A DNA stretch of 64,000 bases from Runella sp. CRIBMP. Its GTDB lineage: Bacteria; Bacteroidota; Bacteroidia; Cytophagales; Spirosomataceae. The translations under genes were made by a program, and so were the position numbers. The stretch lies in assembly GCF_009905605.1 (NCBI RefSeq), contig NZ_JAAAKZ010000004.1, positions 336,857 to 400,856 on the forward strand, written 5' to 3'. How positions within the stretch are numbered: position 1 is the stretch's first letter; the number at the start of each line of letters is the position of its first letter. The notes beneath the pieces were generated by a model that saw only the letters and a list, made by a program, of their open reading frames with translations, was not told where the DNA came from and ran no database searches. This document shows positions 43,073 to 52,803 of this stretch, in pieces.

Positions 43073-45940
43073 ATGAGGCATTTGACTCTACGTTCTCTAT
43101 TTTTTCTGTTGTGCGTCTTCAGCACATACTATTCTTACGCAACCCACGTTCGCGCAGGTGAAATCACGGCCAAAAGATTAACCGACAAAGATTTAACCTA
43201 TGAAATTTTGCTCACCACCTACCACGACGAAATTGGGGGACGGATGGCCAGTGACGGGCAAAACGATGTAACCTTTTGTATCCGTCCCTTTGTCGGGGGA
43301 GTAGGTTCAACGTTATTGGCGATGCGAACTGGCAGACAAGCCATCACCAATTCGACTTCAGCCAATACTTTTAAGGCTAATTTTACTTTTTCTTCGCCTG
43401 GTGTTTATGTTATTTCGGTGGGGATAGAAAACCGTAATGACGGGGTTGTCAATTTGACCAATTCTGTGAATGTCCCTTTTTACGTAGAAACAATTTTGGT
43501 GATTAATGCCTCGTTGGGTTTGAACAAAACGCCCGTGATGCTCAACCCTCCCTTGGATTCGGCGCGCATCGGACAGAAATTTTGCCACAATCCTGCGGCA
43601 TTTGATGCCGACGGTGATAGCTTGGCGTATCGACTTTCGACTCCCAAACGTGGCGAACCAGGGACGTGTATCAACCGAGTGGCAGATGGCTATCGTGACC
43701 CTGCCTTAGGATTGAATCCTGACGCTCAAAATGAATTAAAAAACGGGCCCGCTACTTTTACCATTAACCCCATTACTGGTGATCTATGTTGGGACGCACC
43801 CGCCGTTGCGGGTATTTATAACGTTGCGTTTATCATTGAAGAATGGCGTGATGGCGTTAAAATCGGGGAAGTAGTACGGGATATGCAGATTGTGGTGGGC
43901 GACAGCCCCAACCGAAGGCCGCTGCTCGACCCCATTGCCAACACTTGCGTTGAAGCAGGCCAAACCGTGACCCAAACCGTGCGGGCAACCGACCCCGATA
44001 ACAACCGAATGGTGCTTTCTGCTTATGGCGGGGTCTTTAATGTCAATCCTGATGGAAAACCCATTACAGATGCGAGCCAGTTCCTAATTGCCCCAGCGTT
44101 TGCTACGTTTACGCCATCGCCTACCACGCCACTGAGTTCGCCAGCGGTAGGTACTTTCCGTTGGCTGACCAACTGTAACCATGTGAGGGAGGCTCCTTAC
44201 GATGTTGTCTTTAAAGTAGAAGATTTACCCGGTAGGATGAGCCTGCAATTGGCCTCGCTGGAGTCGTTTTCGATTCGGGTGGTAGCTCCCAAACCTACTG
44301 GGCTTGCGGCGCGGGTTTCGACGGGGGCAGTTCCAGGCTTTACCTTAACTTGGACGTCTTATCTGTGTCAATTGCCAGGCGCACAAATTGCTATTTACCG
44401 CAAAGAAGGTTGTACGGGTGGTACATTTAGTGGCTGTACCAATCCTGGCGACCCGTTGGCGCTGGGTTATACCGAAATAGGCCGTGTACCAGCGGCTACG
44501 ACTACTTTTACGGATGACAACAATGGAATGGGGCTTCGCCGGGGAGGAGTTCAATACAGTTACCGGATTCGGGTCGTTTATGCCTTGCCGCAGGGAGGAA
44601 ACAGCCCACTTTCGGACGAAACCTGTTTGGACTTGCCCGCACAAATTCCAGTATTGACCAATGTTACCGTTGATACGACAAGCACCACGCGCGGGGTAAT
44701 AACCGTAAAGTGGACACGGCCTCCGTTTGCTCCTGGTGATGTGCCCGGGCCATACCAATATCGTCTTTCTCGGGCAACGGGGCTGAACGGAACCAATTAT
44801 ACCGTTATCGCCACCATCAACACGACCCTTCAACCCAATGCCGATACGATTTATATAGATCGGGGGTTAAATACTTCCCTTAACGGCTACCGCTATCGGC
44901 TGGAGTTTTTTCATACACTCAATGGTACTTTGACCAGCTTAGGAACGACCGAGCCCGCCAGCAGCGTGCGGTTGGATGTGTCGCCGGCGTCACAAGGATT
45001 GCGTCTCAATTGGCAAGCGATTGTGCCTTGGCGGAACGAAAACCAGCGGCACCGCGTGTACCGTGAAAACCGCGAGCGCCCAGGCACGTTTAACCTGATT
45101 GCTGAAGTATCGGTGCAAGGGCCTAATACCTTTACCTACATCGACGACGGAACTGACCGCTTTTTGGCCGATGGAGATGTCTCCAAGAAGTTATCGACTG
45201 ATTCCACCTACTGTTATCGCGTCGAGACCGTCGGAACTTACGACAGTCCACGGATTCGGGTCGGGCAATTGTTCAATTTCTCCCAAATTGCCTGTGGTGT
45301 GCCATCAGACAGCACCAAACCTTGTCCTCCAGAGTTAAAATTGGATATATTGGATTGTGCAACTGTTTCGGGCGGGCCTTGTCCCGAAACAGTCAGTAAC
45401 ACCCTGAACTGGACTTCTCCCGCTACCAATTCGGCCAATCAACCTTGCGCCGCAGTGGCAAGCTATAATGTGTACTTTGCGCGTTATCCTGAAGATGACT
45501 TCAAGCGCGTTGGGCAAACGACCGTGCCTGTAACCACCTTCAAACACAATGGATTGGATTCGTACGCGGGTTGTTATTACGTGACAGCCATTTCACGTTT
45601 TGGGTCAGAAAGTACCCGTAGCAACGTAGTTTGTAATAATAACTGTGAAGATTTTCGAGTACCCAATGTCTTTACGCCCAACGGCGACGGCAAAAATGAT
45701 TTATTCATTCCGCTTACATGCTCCATTTTTGTAGAATCTATCACGTTTGTGGTCTACAATCGTTGGGGGGTAAAAGTGTTTGAAACCAATACCCCCGCCC
45801 TCAATTGGGATGGAAAAACAACCGACGGACAGGAACTGCCCACTGGAACGTATTTCTATCAGGCTAAAGTGAGTTTCAAAACGTTGGCCCGTGAAAGTGA
45901 GCCTGTTACAACTAAAGGATGGATTCAGCTTATTCGGTAG
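43073..45940 (+). CDS. Large secreted protein with type IX secretion (type B) C-terminal domain
   Basis: A 955-residue predicted cell-surface or secreted protein. The signal peptide (MRHLTLRSLFFLLCVFSTYY then YA) precedes a mature start THVRAGEI. Cysteine-containing beta-sandwich repeats and fibronectin III-like segments (for example PTGLAARVSTGAVPGFTLTW, and two further around 570 and 770) fill the middle. The C-terminal 90 residues carry the gliding-motility/CHU_C signature: VPNVFTPNGDGKNDLF, VYNRWGVKVFE, NWDGKTTDGQELPTGTYFY. That domain directs export by the Por (type IX) system and surface anchoring. Specific role (adhesion or other) unknown. Followed by a strong terminator. Confidence 0.9.
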   Translation: MRHLTLRSLFFLLCVFSTYYSYATHVRAGEITAKRLTDKDLTYEILLTTYHDEIGGRMASDGQNDVTFCIRPFVGGVGSTLLAMRTGRQAITNSTSANTFKANFTFSSPGVYVISVGIENRNDGVVNLTNSVNVPFYVETILVINASLGLNKTPVMLNPPLDSARIGQKFCHNPAAFDADGDSLAYRLSTPKRGEPGTCINRVADGYRDPALGLNPDAQNELKNGPATFTINPITGDLCWDAPAVAGIYNVAFIIEEWRDGVKIGEVVRDMQIVVGDSPNRRPLLDPIANTCVEAGQTVTQTVRATDPDNNRMVLSAYGGVFNVNPDGKPITDASQFLIAPAFATFTPSPTTPLSSPAVGTFRWLTNCNHVREAPYDVVFKVEDLPGRMSLQLASLESFSIRVVAPKPTGLAARVSTGAVPGFTLTWTSYLCQLPGAQIAIYRKEGCTGGTFSGCTNPGDPLALGYTEIGRVPAATTTFTDDNNGMGLRRGGVQYSYRIRVVYALPQGGNSPLSDETCLDLPAQIPVLTNVTVDTTSTTRGVITVKWTRPPFAPGDVPGPYQYRLSRATGLNGTNYTVIATINTTLQPNADTIYIDRGLNTSLNGYRYRLEFFHTLNGTLTSLGTTEPASSVRLDVSPASQGLRLNWQAIVPWRNENQRHRVYRENRERPGTFNLIAEVSVQGPNTFTYIDDGTDRFLADGDVSKKLSTDSTYCYRVETVGTYDSPRIRVGQLFNFSQIACGVPSDSTKPCPPELKLDILDCATVSGGPCPETVSNTLNWTSPATNSANQPCAAVASYNVYFARYPEDDFKRVGQTTVPVTTFKHNGLDSYAGCYYVTAISRFGSESTRSNVVCNNNCEDFRVPNVFTPNGDGKNDLFIPLTCSIFVESITFVVYNRWGVKVFETNTPALNWDGKTTDGQELPTGTYFYQAKVSFKTLARESEPVTTKGWIQLIR

Positions 45941-45966
45941 TTAAAACCGATATGATAAAAAGAGTG

Positions 45967-45987
45967 AGGGGCTTCGGCCCCTTTTTT
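45967..45987 (+). terminator. Intrinsic terminator with UUCG tetraloop
   Basis: A 6-bp stem AGGGGC/GCCCCT around TTCG, followed by a T run, 27 bp after the stop codon of the type IX cargo gene. Confidence 0.9.
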
Positions 45988-46078
45988 ATGGATTTTGGCA
46001 GAAAAACGACTCTAATCAAAAGTAGTAATTAGGCGGGTGTATCCTTATGTTATTTTAAACCTTAATCATTGAAGAATC

Positions 46079-46723
46079 ATGAAAAAAGTTTTGTATTTCG
46101 GAACACTGATGCTCTTAATGGCCGTAAGTGTAAGTTTTGCTCAGAAGAAGAAGAAAGACGGTTGGATTACTATTTTTGACGGAAAATCAATGGACGGTTG
46201 GAAAGTCGGGGAGAATGCTTCTACGTTTAGTCTTGAAAACGGTACCCTCAAGGTGGCAGGCCCCCGGGCGCATATTTTTTATGACGGCAAAGTAGGAGAG
46301 CATAACTTTAAGAATTTTGAATTTAAAGCCCAGGTAATGACTACTCCCGGGTCTAACTCTGGAATCTATTTTCATACTCAATACCAAGAAGGCGGTTGGC
46401 CTTCAAAAGGCTACGAAGTGCAGGTCAACAACTCACATACCGACTGGCGCAGAACGGGAAGCCTCTACGGAGTTCAGGATGTAAAAGATGTTTTTGTGGA
46501 CGATAACGTGTGGTATACCGAGCACATCATTGTGCAGGGCAAGCACATTACCATCAAAATCAACGACAAAATCGTAGTGGATTACGTAGAACCTGAGGAG
46601 GTAGCAACGAAGGTGAAAGATGGTGGTCGTAAAATCAGTAACGGAACTTTTGCGTTGCAAGGCCACGACCCCAAAAGCATAGTCTATTATAAGGATATTA
46701 TGGTTAAGCCATTGGGCGAATAG
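46079..46723 (+). CDS. DUF1080 (3-keto-disaccharide hydrolase-type) secreted protein
   Basis: A 214-residue protein with signal peptide (cleavage after VSFA) and one DUF1080 domain, a concanavalin-like fold found in many Bacteroidota and Planctomycetota. Landmarks are WITIFDGKSMDGWKVGE (about 28-44), NFEFKAQVMTTPGSNSGIYF (about 81-100), GYEVQVNNSH (about 113-122) and TGSLYGV (about 128-134). Some relatives hydrolyse 3-keto glycosides; whether this one does is not shown. Single-gene unit with terminator. Confidence 0.9.
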   Translation: MKKVLYFGTLMLLMAVSVSFAQKKKKDGWITIFDGKSMDGWKVGENASTFSLENGTLKVAGPRAHIFYDGKVGEHNFKNFEFKAQVMTTPGSNSGIYFHTQYQEGGWPSKGYEVQVNNSHTDWRRTGSLYGVQDVKDVFVDDNVWYTEHIIVQGKHITIKINDKIVVDYVEPEEVATKVKDGGRKISNGTFALQGHDPKSIVYYKDIMVKPLGE

Positions 46724-46752
46724 TGGGCCTACGATTTGTTTGATGAAAGACC

Positions 46753-46785
46753 AAAGCCGCATCTCTGATATAGAGATGCGGCTTT
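46753..46785. terminator. Bidirectional intrinsic terminator
   Basis: A perfect 14-bp stem (46753-46766... pairing to 46785, arms AAAGCCGCATCTCT/AGAGATGCGGCTTT at about 46753-46766 and 46772-46785) with a 5-nt loop and T5, between the DUF1080 gene and the convergent muramidase gene. Confidence 0.88.
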
Positions 46786-46814
46786 TTGGTGAATTTATTA
46801 GTTATTCATCAAAT

Positions 46815-47609
46815 TTAAACATCCCAATCCTGCTCGTTGAGGGTGTTTTCCAAATGCACATCTGTTTGAGCGTTATGACTGGCATGATGTTCTTCAATGA
46901 TGGGTGTTTCGGCGTAAAGGTCGTTGCTCCAGATGGTTTCTGCGACTTCAATAGATTCATTTTCAGGCAATTCAATGGCATCAATCACTTCGGCAATTTC
47001 CGACCCAGATTCAATGGGCGGGGCGTTGGGGTCGAGAAAAGTTGCATAAAATGTATCGTTACGGTAAGACAAAGGTTCTCCACCCGAAAAACGTTCAAAC
47101 GACTGAGCTACGGTATCCCAATCTTCCCGCAATACCGCCTCAGTAAGCGTAGGAAACTTGCTTAGACCGGGGTTGTAGGCAAAGTCAAACAGAATGTGTT
47201 TTTGCTTTTCAGATAAATTCTCCCACGAAATCATGTCATGCGTTACAGTGTCACTTTCATCGGTAAATTGGGCCAACTGCGACCGCAGCCTGCGTTCGTA
47301 TTCATCAACGAGCACATGGTCAAACAGCGCCTGTTGTTGCTCTTCCGTAATGTAGAGTTCATGGCGGTGTTGATTGACCCAAGCTTGGGCCTCATCGCCA
47401 GTTTTGGAGGCCGCATCCATAAACGCCTGTGCAGTTTGCGGATGAATGCCCGCTTTGGTTAAGTCTTCGTAAATTTCCATGGGCGTACGGCTTCCCATGT
47501 CATAGCCGGGGCCAATCGTTACTCCCGATAACCCACCTGGAAAATGGGGCACCAGGCTTTGGCCCTGATGACCTATTTCTTGCTGATACGTAAAGGCATA
47601 TCTGGACAT
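46815..47609 (-). CDS. Pesticin/T4-lysozyme-like muramidase, no signal peptide
   Basis: A 264-residue protein whose first ~190 residues resemble the pesticin/T4-lysozyme fold. Glu 11 (in YQQEIGHQG), Thr 31 and Asp 37 (in SGVTIGPGYDMG) have the order and T-to-D spacing of the pesticin catalytic triad (Glu, Thr, Asp). Further family-like landmarks are NLSEKQKHILFDFAYNPG. The last ~60 residues are acidic and of no known family. There is no signal peptide or transmembrane helix, so reaching peptidoglycan needs another route or a lysis step. It could be a phage-derived lysozyme, an effector or a housekeeping muramidase; activity is inferred only. Confidence 0.7.
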   Translation of the reverse strand: MSRYAFTYQQEIGHQGQSLVPHFPGGLSGVTIGPGYDMGSRTPMEIYEDLTKAGIHPQTAQAFMDAASKTGDEAQAWVNQHRHELYITEEQQQALFDHVLVDEYERRLRSQLAQFTDESDTVTHDMISWENLSEKQKHILFDFAYNPGLSKFPTLTEAVLREDWDTVAQSFERFSGGEPLSYRNDTFYATFLDPNAPPIESGSEIAEVIDAIELPENESIEVAETIWSNDLYAETPIIEEHHASHNAQTDVHLENTLNEQDWDV

Positions 47610-47633
47610 TTGACTTTTCAGTGATGGTTATAA

Positions 47634-47641
47634 CAAAATTA
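47634..47641 (-). promoter_or_regulatory. Promoter -7 box of the muramidase gene
   Basis: The minus strand reads TAATTTTG, an exact TAnnTTTG match, 24 nt before the ATG at 47609. A TTTG lies about 15 nt further upstream, closer than usual. Confidence 0.5.
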
Positions 47642-47810
47642 ACACGCTTTGAATGACAAACCCTAACCGAATACTCAAAAGGTTAAATATCGTTAATTCT
47701 TGTCAAAGTGTTTAGTGTAATTGCTTGAAAGTCAACGTTAAATTAAAGAGTGGGCGTGAAATAAAGGGCAATTCAGGGTCCTCGATGAACGGTAGACTAA
47801 AAACTTATAC

Positions 47811-47818
47811 TAACTTTG
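47811..47818 (+). promoter_or_regulatory. Promoter -7 box of the porin gene
   Basis: TAACTTTG is an exact TAnnTTTG match that ends 4 nt before the GTG start at 47823, again suggesting a leaderless transcript. The 47642-47810 part of the gap shows no other signal. Confidence 0.5.
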
Positions 47819-47822
47819 TGGC

Positions 47823-49763
47823 GTGAAAAAGTGGTTATACATTGTTTTTTGCGGGTTTTTCTCCGTAGCGGTTTACGGCCAAATCAGGATGCCGACGGGT
47901 GGCTCTTTAGGCTCAGGCCAGCAGGGCGGCTTGGGGCAGGGCGGGCAGGTCAAAATTGATGATTCTACCAAGGTGATTTATGGCCCCCGTACCGCGCGTT
48001 ATTTTTTGGAAGAGGATATTTTTAATAACTACAAAACCCTCTATCAAATTGATACATCTTACGATGATTTTCATCGCTATAACTTTGTGCAACGCTCTGA
48101 TTTTCAGTTGGTAGATTTGGGTAATTTTGGAACGGCTGCGCGGAATGTATTCTTTCGCCCCATCGAGCAACTAGGTACTCAATTTGGTTATGATGCTTAT
48201 TCCCCCTATGCCTACCAAATCAACGACGTAAAATACTACGACACTAAATCTCCGTATACCAATCTCTACCTGACGTTGGGCGGCGGCGGGCAGAATATCC
48301 TTCGTTTCGACCACAGCCAAAACCTCTCTCCCCGTTTAAATTTGGGGATTAACGTTCAGCGTTTTACCACCAATAAACAATTCGGGACCAGCGGGCAGAG
48401 TGATTCCCAAACGAATTTAGCCCAGAATTGGGGGTTTGTTTTTCACGGAAATTACCGCTCCAAAGATGAAAAATACACTTTTTTGGGGCAATTCAACCAC
48501 CTGAATCATCACGTTTACGAACAAGGTGGGATGTCGCCCGACAGCCTTAACTTCAAAACTGACCGGGGCATTGAATACGATAACCCTTCGGCTACGTTTC
48601 GGACTGCGCAATCATGGGAGCGGCGCAACAATTGGCATACCTACCAGCAGTATGTCTTAGCGCAGGGTTTTCAGGTGTATCACGTGTTTGATTACAAACG
48701 CAGTATTGATGTTTTCTCCGATACTGACCTGACCAATGCCCGTTTGTACGGGTTTTACAATAACTATTACTACGATTCGACGCAAACCCGGCAGGAAGTA
48801 AAGTTTCGGTTGTTTGAAAATAAATTTGGTATCAAAGGGCGTTTTCAGGGGTTTAATTACCGCGCCCATTATCGTCAGCGCATTGCCAATATGAACGGTG
48901 CTTACACCAAAAGCGACAGCACTACGGGGACATATCGACTCAGCCGATTTGAAAATTTTGTGGGATTATGGCTCGCTTATTACCTCAAAGACAGCGCGCA
49001 ACGCGCCACGGCCGAATTTGAATATCTGTTGGGTCGTGATTTTAAAATCAAAGGAGAAGTAGTAAGTAAATGGTTTAAGGTAGGTTATCTTTCGACGTTT
49101 ACGTCTCCTACTTTTGTTCAACAATTGTACGATGCTAATCACCTGCGTTGGACAAACTCCAACCGATTGGTCAATTCAAACAACATCTACGGCCAAATAA
49201 ACGTCAACACAAAGCAACTCCGATTGAGCCCTCGGCTGGATTATCATTTAATCAACAACTATTTTTATTATGATACCGCAGCCGTGGCGCGTCAATATAC
49301 CAGTGCGTTTAGTGTGGTGCGCTTAGGAGGTGAAGCTGAATGGCGTCCGGGTAAATTTCAATTTTTGACCCAGACCTATTATACGTTGGTGTCAAACAAT
49401 GATATTCTGCGTATTCCACGCTTTTTTGCCAACTTTCGGGCTACTTTTGATTTTGTTTATGCCAAAGTTCTTTTTCTACAAGTAGGGGGAGAAATCCATT
49501 ACAAGTCGGCCTATTATGCCGATGCCTACATGCCCCTGACCCAGCAGTTTTACCTTCAAAACCGTCTCAAAACCGAAGGTGTGGTCTACACAGAAATCTT
49601 CCTCAATGCCCGCATCAATCGGGTCAGATTGTTTGTTAAAATGGCCAATGCCGCGCAAGGGAATTACCAAGGTGCACTGATACGTGGGTATTTCTCTACA
49701 CCCTTTTACCCAGTTGTGGGGCGGTCGCTTGGTTTTGGGGTCAATTGGCCCCTCTTTGACTGA
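47823..49763 (+). CDS. Putative porin (Porin_10-type beta-barrel)
   Basis: A 646-residue outer-membrane protein. Signal peptide (MKKWLYIVFCGFFSVAVYG) followed by a short Gly/Gln-rich linker (about 24-42), then the conserved start of the Bacteroidota putative porin family: YGPRTARYFLEEDIFNN, then YDDFHRYNFVQR and a long series of amphipathic beta strands rich in Tyr, Asn and aromatic girdle residues up to the C-terminal GFGVNWPLFD. It would form a channel or transport protein; cargo unknown. Start is GTG at 47823, which gives a normal signal peptide. Confidence 0.85.
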   Translation: MKKWLYIVFCGFFSVAVYGQIRMPTGGSLGSGQQGGLGQGGQVKIDDSTKVIYGPRTARYFLEEDIFNNYKTLYQIDTSYDDFHRYNFVQRSDFQLVDLGNFGTAARNVFFRPIEQLGTQFGYDAYSPYAYQINDVKYYDTKSPYTNLYLTLGGGGQNILRFDHSQNLSPRLNLGINVQRFTTNKQFGTSGQSDSQTNLAQNWGFVFHGNYRSKDEKYTFLGQFNHLNHHVYEQGGMSPDSLNFKTDRGIEYDNPSATFRTAQSWERRNNWHTYQQYVLAQGFQVYHVFDYKRSIDVFSDTDLTNARLYGFYNNYYYDSTQTRQEVKFRLFENKFGIKGRFQGFNYRAHYRQRIANMNGAYTKSDSTTGTYRLSRFENFVGLWLAYYLKDSAQRATAEFEYLLGRDFKIKGEVVSKWFKVGYLSTFTSPTFVQQLYDANHLRWTNSNRLVNSNNIYGQINVNTKQLRLSPRLDYHLINNYFYYDTAAVARQYTSAFSVVRLGGEAEWRPGKFQFLTQTYYTLVSNNDILRIPRFFANFRATFDFVYAKVLFLQVGGEIHYKSAYYADAYMPLTQQFYLQNRLKTEGVVYTEIFLNARINRVRLFVKMANAAQGNYQGALIRGYFSTPFYPVVGRSLGFGVNWPLFD

Positions 49764-49907
49764 TTTCGTTCGTCTATGTTTTTCCCCTATTTAGTCGTTT
49801 AGACCTTACAGTTGGTCGTTTTTATGTGCTTTCTAACGCTTTAGGAGTAACATTTGTATACTTAAAATTGTCTTAAGTAATAGACAAATTACTATAATCA
49901 ATTTATA

Positions 49908-52592
49908 ATGAAAAAAGTATTTTACGTTTTAACAGCCGTTTTAGGGATTACTTTCACTTCTCAGGCTCAGTTTCCCGGAGGCGGTGGCTTTGGTGGGGGT
50001 GGTCGCGGTAGTGACCGAGGTCCGGGTGGAATGGGCCAACAACAACAGCAGGCAATGCCTGACCTTCCCAAAGGAAACGGGCGGGTATCTGGAATCATCG
50101 TTGATTCTGCTTCTGGCAAGCCAGTTGAATACGCAACCGTTGCCCTTTTTGATATTAAAACTGGCAAACCTGTCGACGGTTCGGTGACAGACCTTAAAGG
50201 TGCTTTTTTGTTAAAAGGAGTACCCGATGGAGATTTTAAGTTTGTGGCCAGTTTTATTGGTTACAGAAACTTCGAAATTGCCAAATTAACGATTGGAAAA
50301 GGCAGTAAGGAACAAAATTTGGGAAATTTAAACCTTCCCCCTGATGTGCGTACCCTAGCGGAAGTGACCGTAACGGGAGAAAAAGCCATTATTGAAGATA
50401 AAGTAGACCGTTTGGTATACAATGCCGAAAAAGATATTTCAAACACAGGAGGTGATGCGGGTGATGTGCTTCGCAAAGTACCCCTTCTTTCGGTGGATTT
50501 GGACGGAAACGTGTCGATGCGCGGTAGTGAAAACATCCGTGTATTGATTAACGGCAAGCCTTCTACCATCGTTGCCAACAGCGTGGCTGATGCCCTGAAA
50601 ATGATTCCATCCGACCAGATTAAAACCGTTGAAGTAATCACTTCACCTTCGGCAAAATACGACGCAGAAGGCTCGGCAGGTATTATAAACATTATTACCA
50701 AGAAAAATACCCTTCAAGGTATTACTGGCTCGGTTGATATTGCAGGCGGAAATCGGTCGAGCAATTTATTCGGAAACGTAAACCTGAGAACTAAAAAATT
50801 GGGGGTGTCCGTCAACGCGGGTGGACGTATGATGTACCCGCCAACAGGTGGCTACATTAATATCAGCCGTCAACTGGCCAATGGTGACGTAGTGAGAACA
50901 CGTCAGGAAAACAATGGTCAACAATTGGGTGGATTTGGAAATGTGCAGTTGAGTGTCGACTATTCGCCTACCACAAAGGACAATGTGACCCTGAGTGTTC
51001 GTAACAGCCGCCGGGCGTTCAATCTTGAGAATACACAGCAATCATTCAGCTTTTTTGGTACGACCGTAAATCCAACATTTGCCAATAAGATTGATACCAA
51101 AAACATCGGTAACAACCTTGATGTAAACTTGGATTATACCCGCAAGTTCGAAAAAGAAAACAAGGAATTTAGTATTCTGGCACAGTTGAGTCAAAATGCG
51201 GGTGACAACAGCTATACCCGTGACCAGTACCGTGGCTCAACGGAGGGTGAACTTTTTTACCGTGAAAGCAACCCCAACAAAAGCTTAACGAAGGAGCGCA
51301 CCTTACAGGTTGATTATCAAGATCCAATTAGTAAATATGCCCAGATTGAAACGGGTGCAAAAATGATTTTACGTCATATCGAAAGTGATTTTCGTTTCAA
51401 TTATGATAGCACGGGTCGGGGCATTTATACGCCTAATCCGCAGAGAACCAATATTTTTAGCTATGACCAAAACGTGTTTGCGGGTTATTTGTCTTTCCTG
51501 TTTCAAACGACTAACAAGTGGGGATTCAAACCTGGCTTGCGCTATGAATACACGCAACTGGGTGCTAAATACCAAGATGCTCCAGCGGTTGAATTACCAA
51601 ACTTTGCAACCTTGGTTCCGAGCATTACGATTTCAAAAAGCCTGAAAGGAAACAAAACGATTCGTTTCAGCTACAACCGCCGGATTCAGCGTCCGTCAAT
51701 TCAGTTCTTGAATCCCAACGTTTCGCAGAGTGATCCGTTCAACGTTTCTTTCGGAAATCCGAACCTTAACCCTGAGTACACCAACAACTTTGAAGTTAAC
51801 CTTAGTACGTTTATCAAAACTACAACGCTTAATTTCTCGGCTTATACCCGTATGACCGAGGGCTCGATTGAAAGCGTGCGTTACCGTGGTGGACAGGCAT
51901 TGTTTGATCAATTGACCAGTCAGCAAGGGGTAAACGTTGGAAGTGTGATAGTAAATGATAACACGCTTCTCTCCACTTTCCAAAACATCGGCAGCAACCG
52001 TGCGTATGGTTTGAACGTATTTGCCATGGTAAAACCAGTGAAAGGAATGACCATCAACGGAAACATCGACGTACGTTATATCACGTTGAACAGCCCTTCG
52101 TTGGGGGTTAAAAACCAAAACTGGACCTATAACCTCTTTGGTCAGATTCAGTACCAGCTAGGCAAAGACTGGAGCGCGCAGATGTATGCTTTTGGTCGGG
52201 CACGTGATATTCAGTTGCAAGGTACCCGAGGTGGTTTTATGGGATACAGTCTAAACATTCTGAAAGAGTTTAAGAAGAAACAAGCCAGCCTAGGTTTTGG
52301 CGCTGAAAACTTCTTGCAAAACGCATTTAGCCAACGTAGCAACCTCAACAGCACGACACCCGGAAATATCTTTAGCCAAGAGCAGGTCAACTTGATGTAC
52401 AACCGTGGTTTCCGCCTTACCTTCCGTAAGCGTTTTGGTAAAATGTCGTTTGATGGTAATTTCTTCCAACGTAAGAAAAGTGTTAACAACGACGATACCA
52501 AACAGGGCGGTGATAACTCAGGCGATAGCGCTGGAGGACAGCCGGCTGGCGGTGGCGCCACGGGCGGTGGTCGTCGCGGAGGAAGCAAGTAG
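49908..52592 (+). CDS. TonB-dependent receptor-like outer-membrane beta-barrel protein
   Basis: An 894-residue outer-membrane protein of the OMP_b-brl_3/TonB-receptor-like group. Order: signal peptide (to SQA), a Gly/Gln-rich linker (about 23-55), a carboxypeptidase-regulatory-like domain (VSGIIVDSASGKPVEYATV onwards, about 59-145), a plug domain (DVLRKVPLLSVDLDGNVSMR to SPSAKYDAEGSAGIINIITK) and a large beta-barrel. It ends in another Gly-rich tail. It lacks an obvious TonB box and SusC-type features, and no SusD gene is next to it, so the substrate is unknown. Confidence 0.88.
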   Translation: MKKVFYVLTAVLGITFTSQAQFPGGGGFGGGGRGSDRGPGGMGQQQQQAMPDLPKGNGRVSGIIVDSASGKPVEYATVALFDIKTGKPVDGSVTDLKGAFLLKGVPDGDFKFVASFIGYRNFEIAKLTIGKGSKEQNLGNLNLPPDVRTLAEVTVTGEKAIIEDKVDRLVYNAEKDISNTGGDAGDVLRKVPLLSVDLDGNVSMRGSENIRVLINGKPSTIVANSVADALKMIPSDQIKTVEVITSPSAKYDAEGSAGIINIITKKNTLQGITGSVDIAGGNRSSNLFGNVNLRTKKLGVSVNAGGRMMYPPTGGYINISRQLANGDVVRTRQENNGQQLGGFGNVQLSVDYSPTTKDNVTLSVRNSRRAFNLENTQQSFSFFGTTVNPTFANKIDTKNIGNNLDVNLDYTRKFEKENKEFSILAQLSQNAGDNSYTRDQYRGSTEGELFYRESNPNKSLTKERTLQVDYQDPISKYAQIETGAKMILRHIESDFRFNYDSTGRGIYTPNPQRTNIFSYDQNVFAGYLSFLFQTTNKWGFKPGLRYEYTQLGAKYQDAPAVELPNFATLVPSITISKSLKGNKTIRFSYNRRIQRPSIQFLNPNVSQSDPFNVSFGNPNLNPEYTNNFEVNLSTFIKTTTLNFSAYTRMTEGSIESVRYRGGQALFDQLTSQQGVNVGSVIVNDNTLLSTFQNIGSNRAYGLNVFAMVKPVKGMTINGNIDVRYITLNSPSLGVKNQNWTYNLFGQIQYQLGKDWSAQMYAFGRARDIQLQGTRGGFMGYSLNILKEFKKKQASLGFGAENFLQNAFSQRSNLNSTTPGNIFSQEQVNLMYNRGFRLTFRKRFGKMSFDGNFFQRKKSVNNDDTKQGGDNSGDSAGGQPAGGGATGGGRRGGSK

Positions 52593-52625
52593 AATAGCTT
52601 TTTTGATATATATCCACACCATAAA

Positions 52626-52659
52626 AAAAATCCCTTCCAAGTCATTGGAAGGGATTTTT
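52626..52659 (+). terminator. Intrinsic terminator after the receptor gene
   Basis: A perfect 15-bp stem (52626-52640 with 52645-52659) with a GTCA loop and T5, 33 bp after the stop. The A5 on the left arm would also serve the opposite strand. Confidence 0.88.
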
Positions 52660-52708
52660 GATTATGGGTTGGGGAGTAATTAAGTATCAAGGCACAATAA
52701 ATTTAAGA

Positions 52709-52787
52709 TTCACGCTAAGGCGCAAAGCTGCAGAGTGTTTATTATCAATAACCTATTCTCTTTGCCACTTTGCGTCTCTGCGTGATT
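52709..52787. repeat. Second copy of the 'CGCAAAG/GCAGAG' repeat as an imperfect hairpin
   Basis: Arms near 52709-52735 and 52759-52787 form an imperfect inverted repeat. They carry CACGCTAAGGCGCAAAG and, on the other side, CTTTGCGTCTCTGCGTG, closely related to the arms of the terminator at 6230-6284. It lies just past the convergent dienelactone hydrolase gene and may act as its terminator. Confidence 0.55.
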
Positions 52788-52803
52788 GAAATTGCTTTAA
52801 TAC

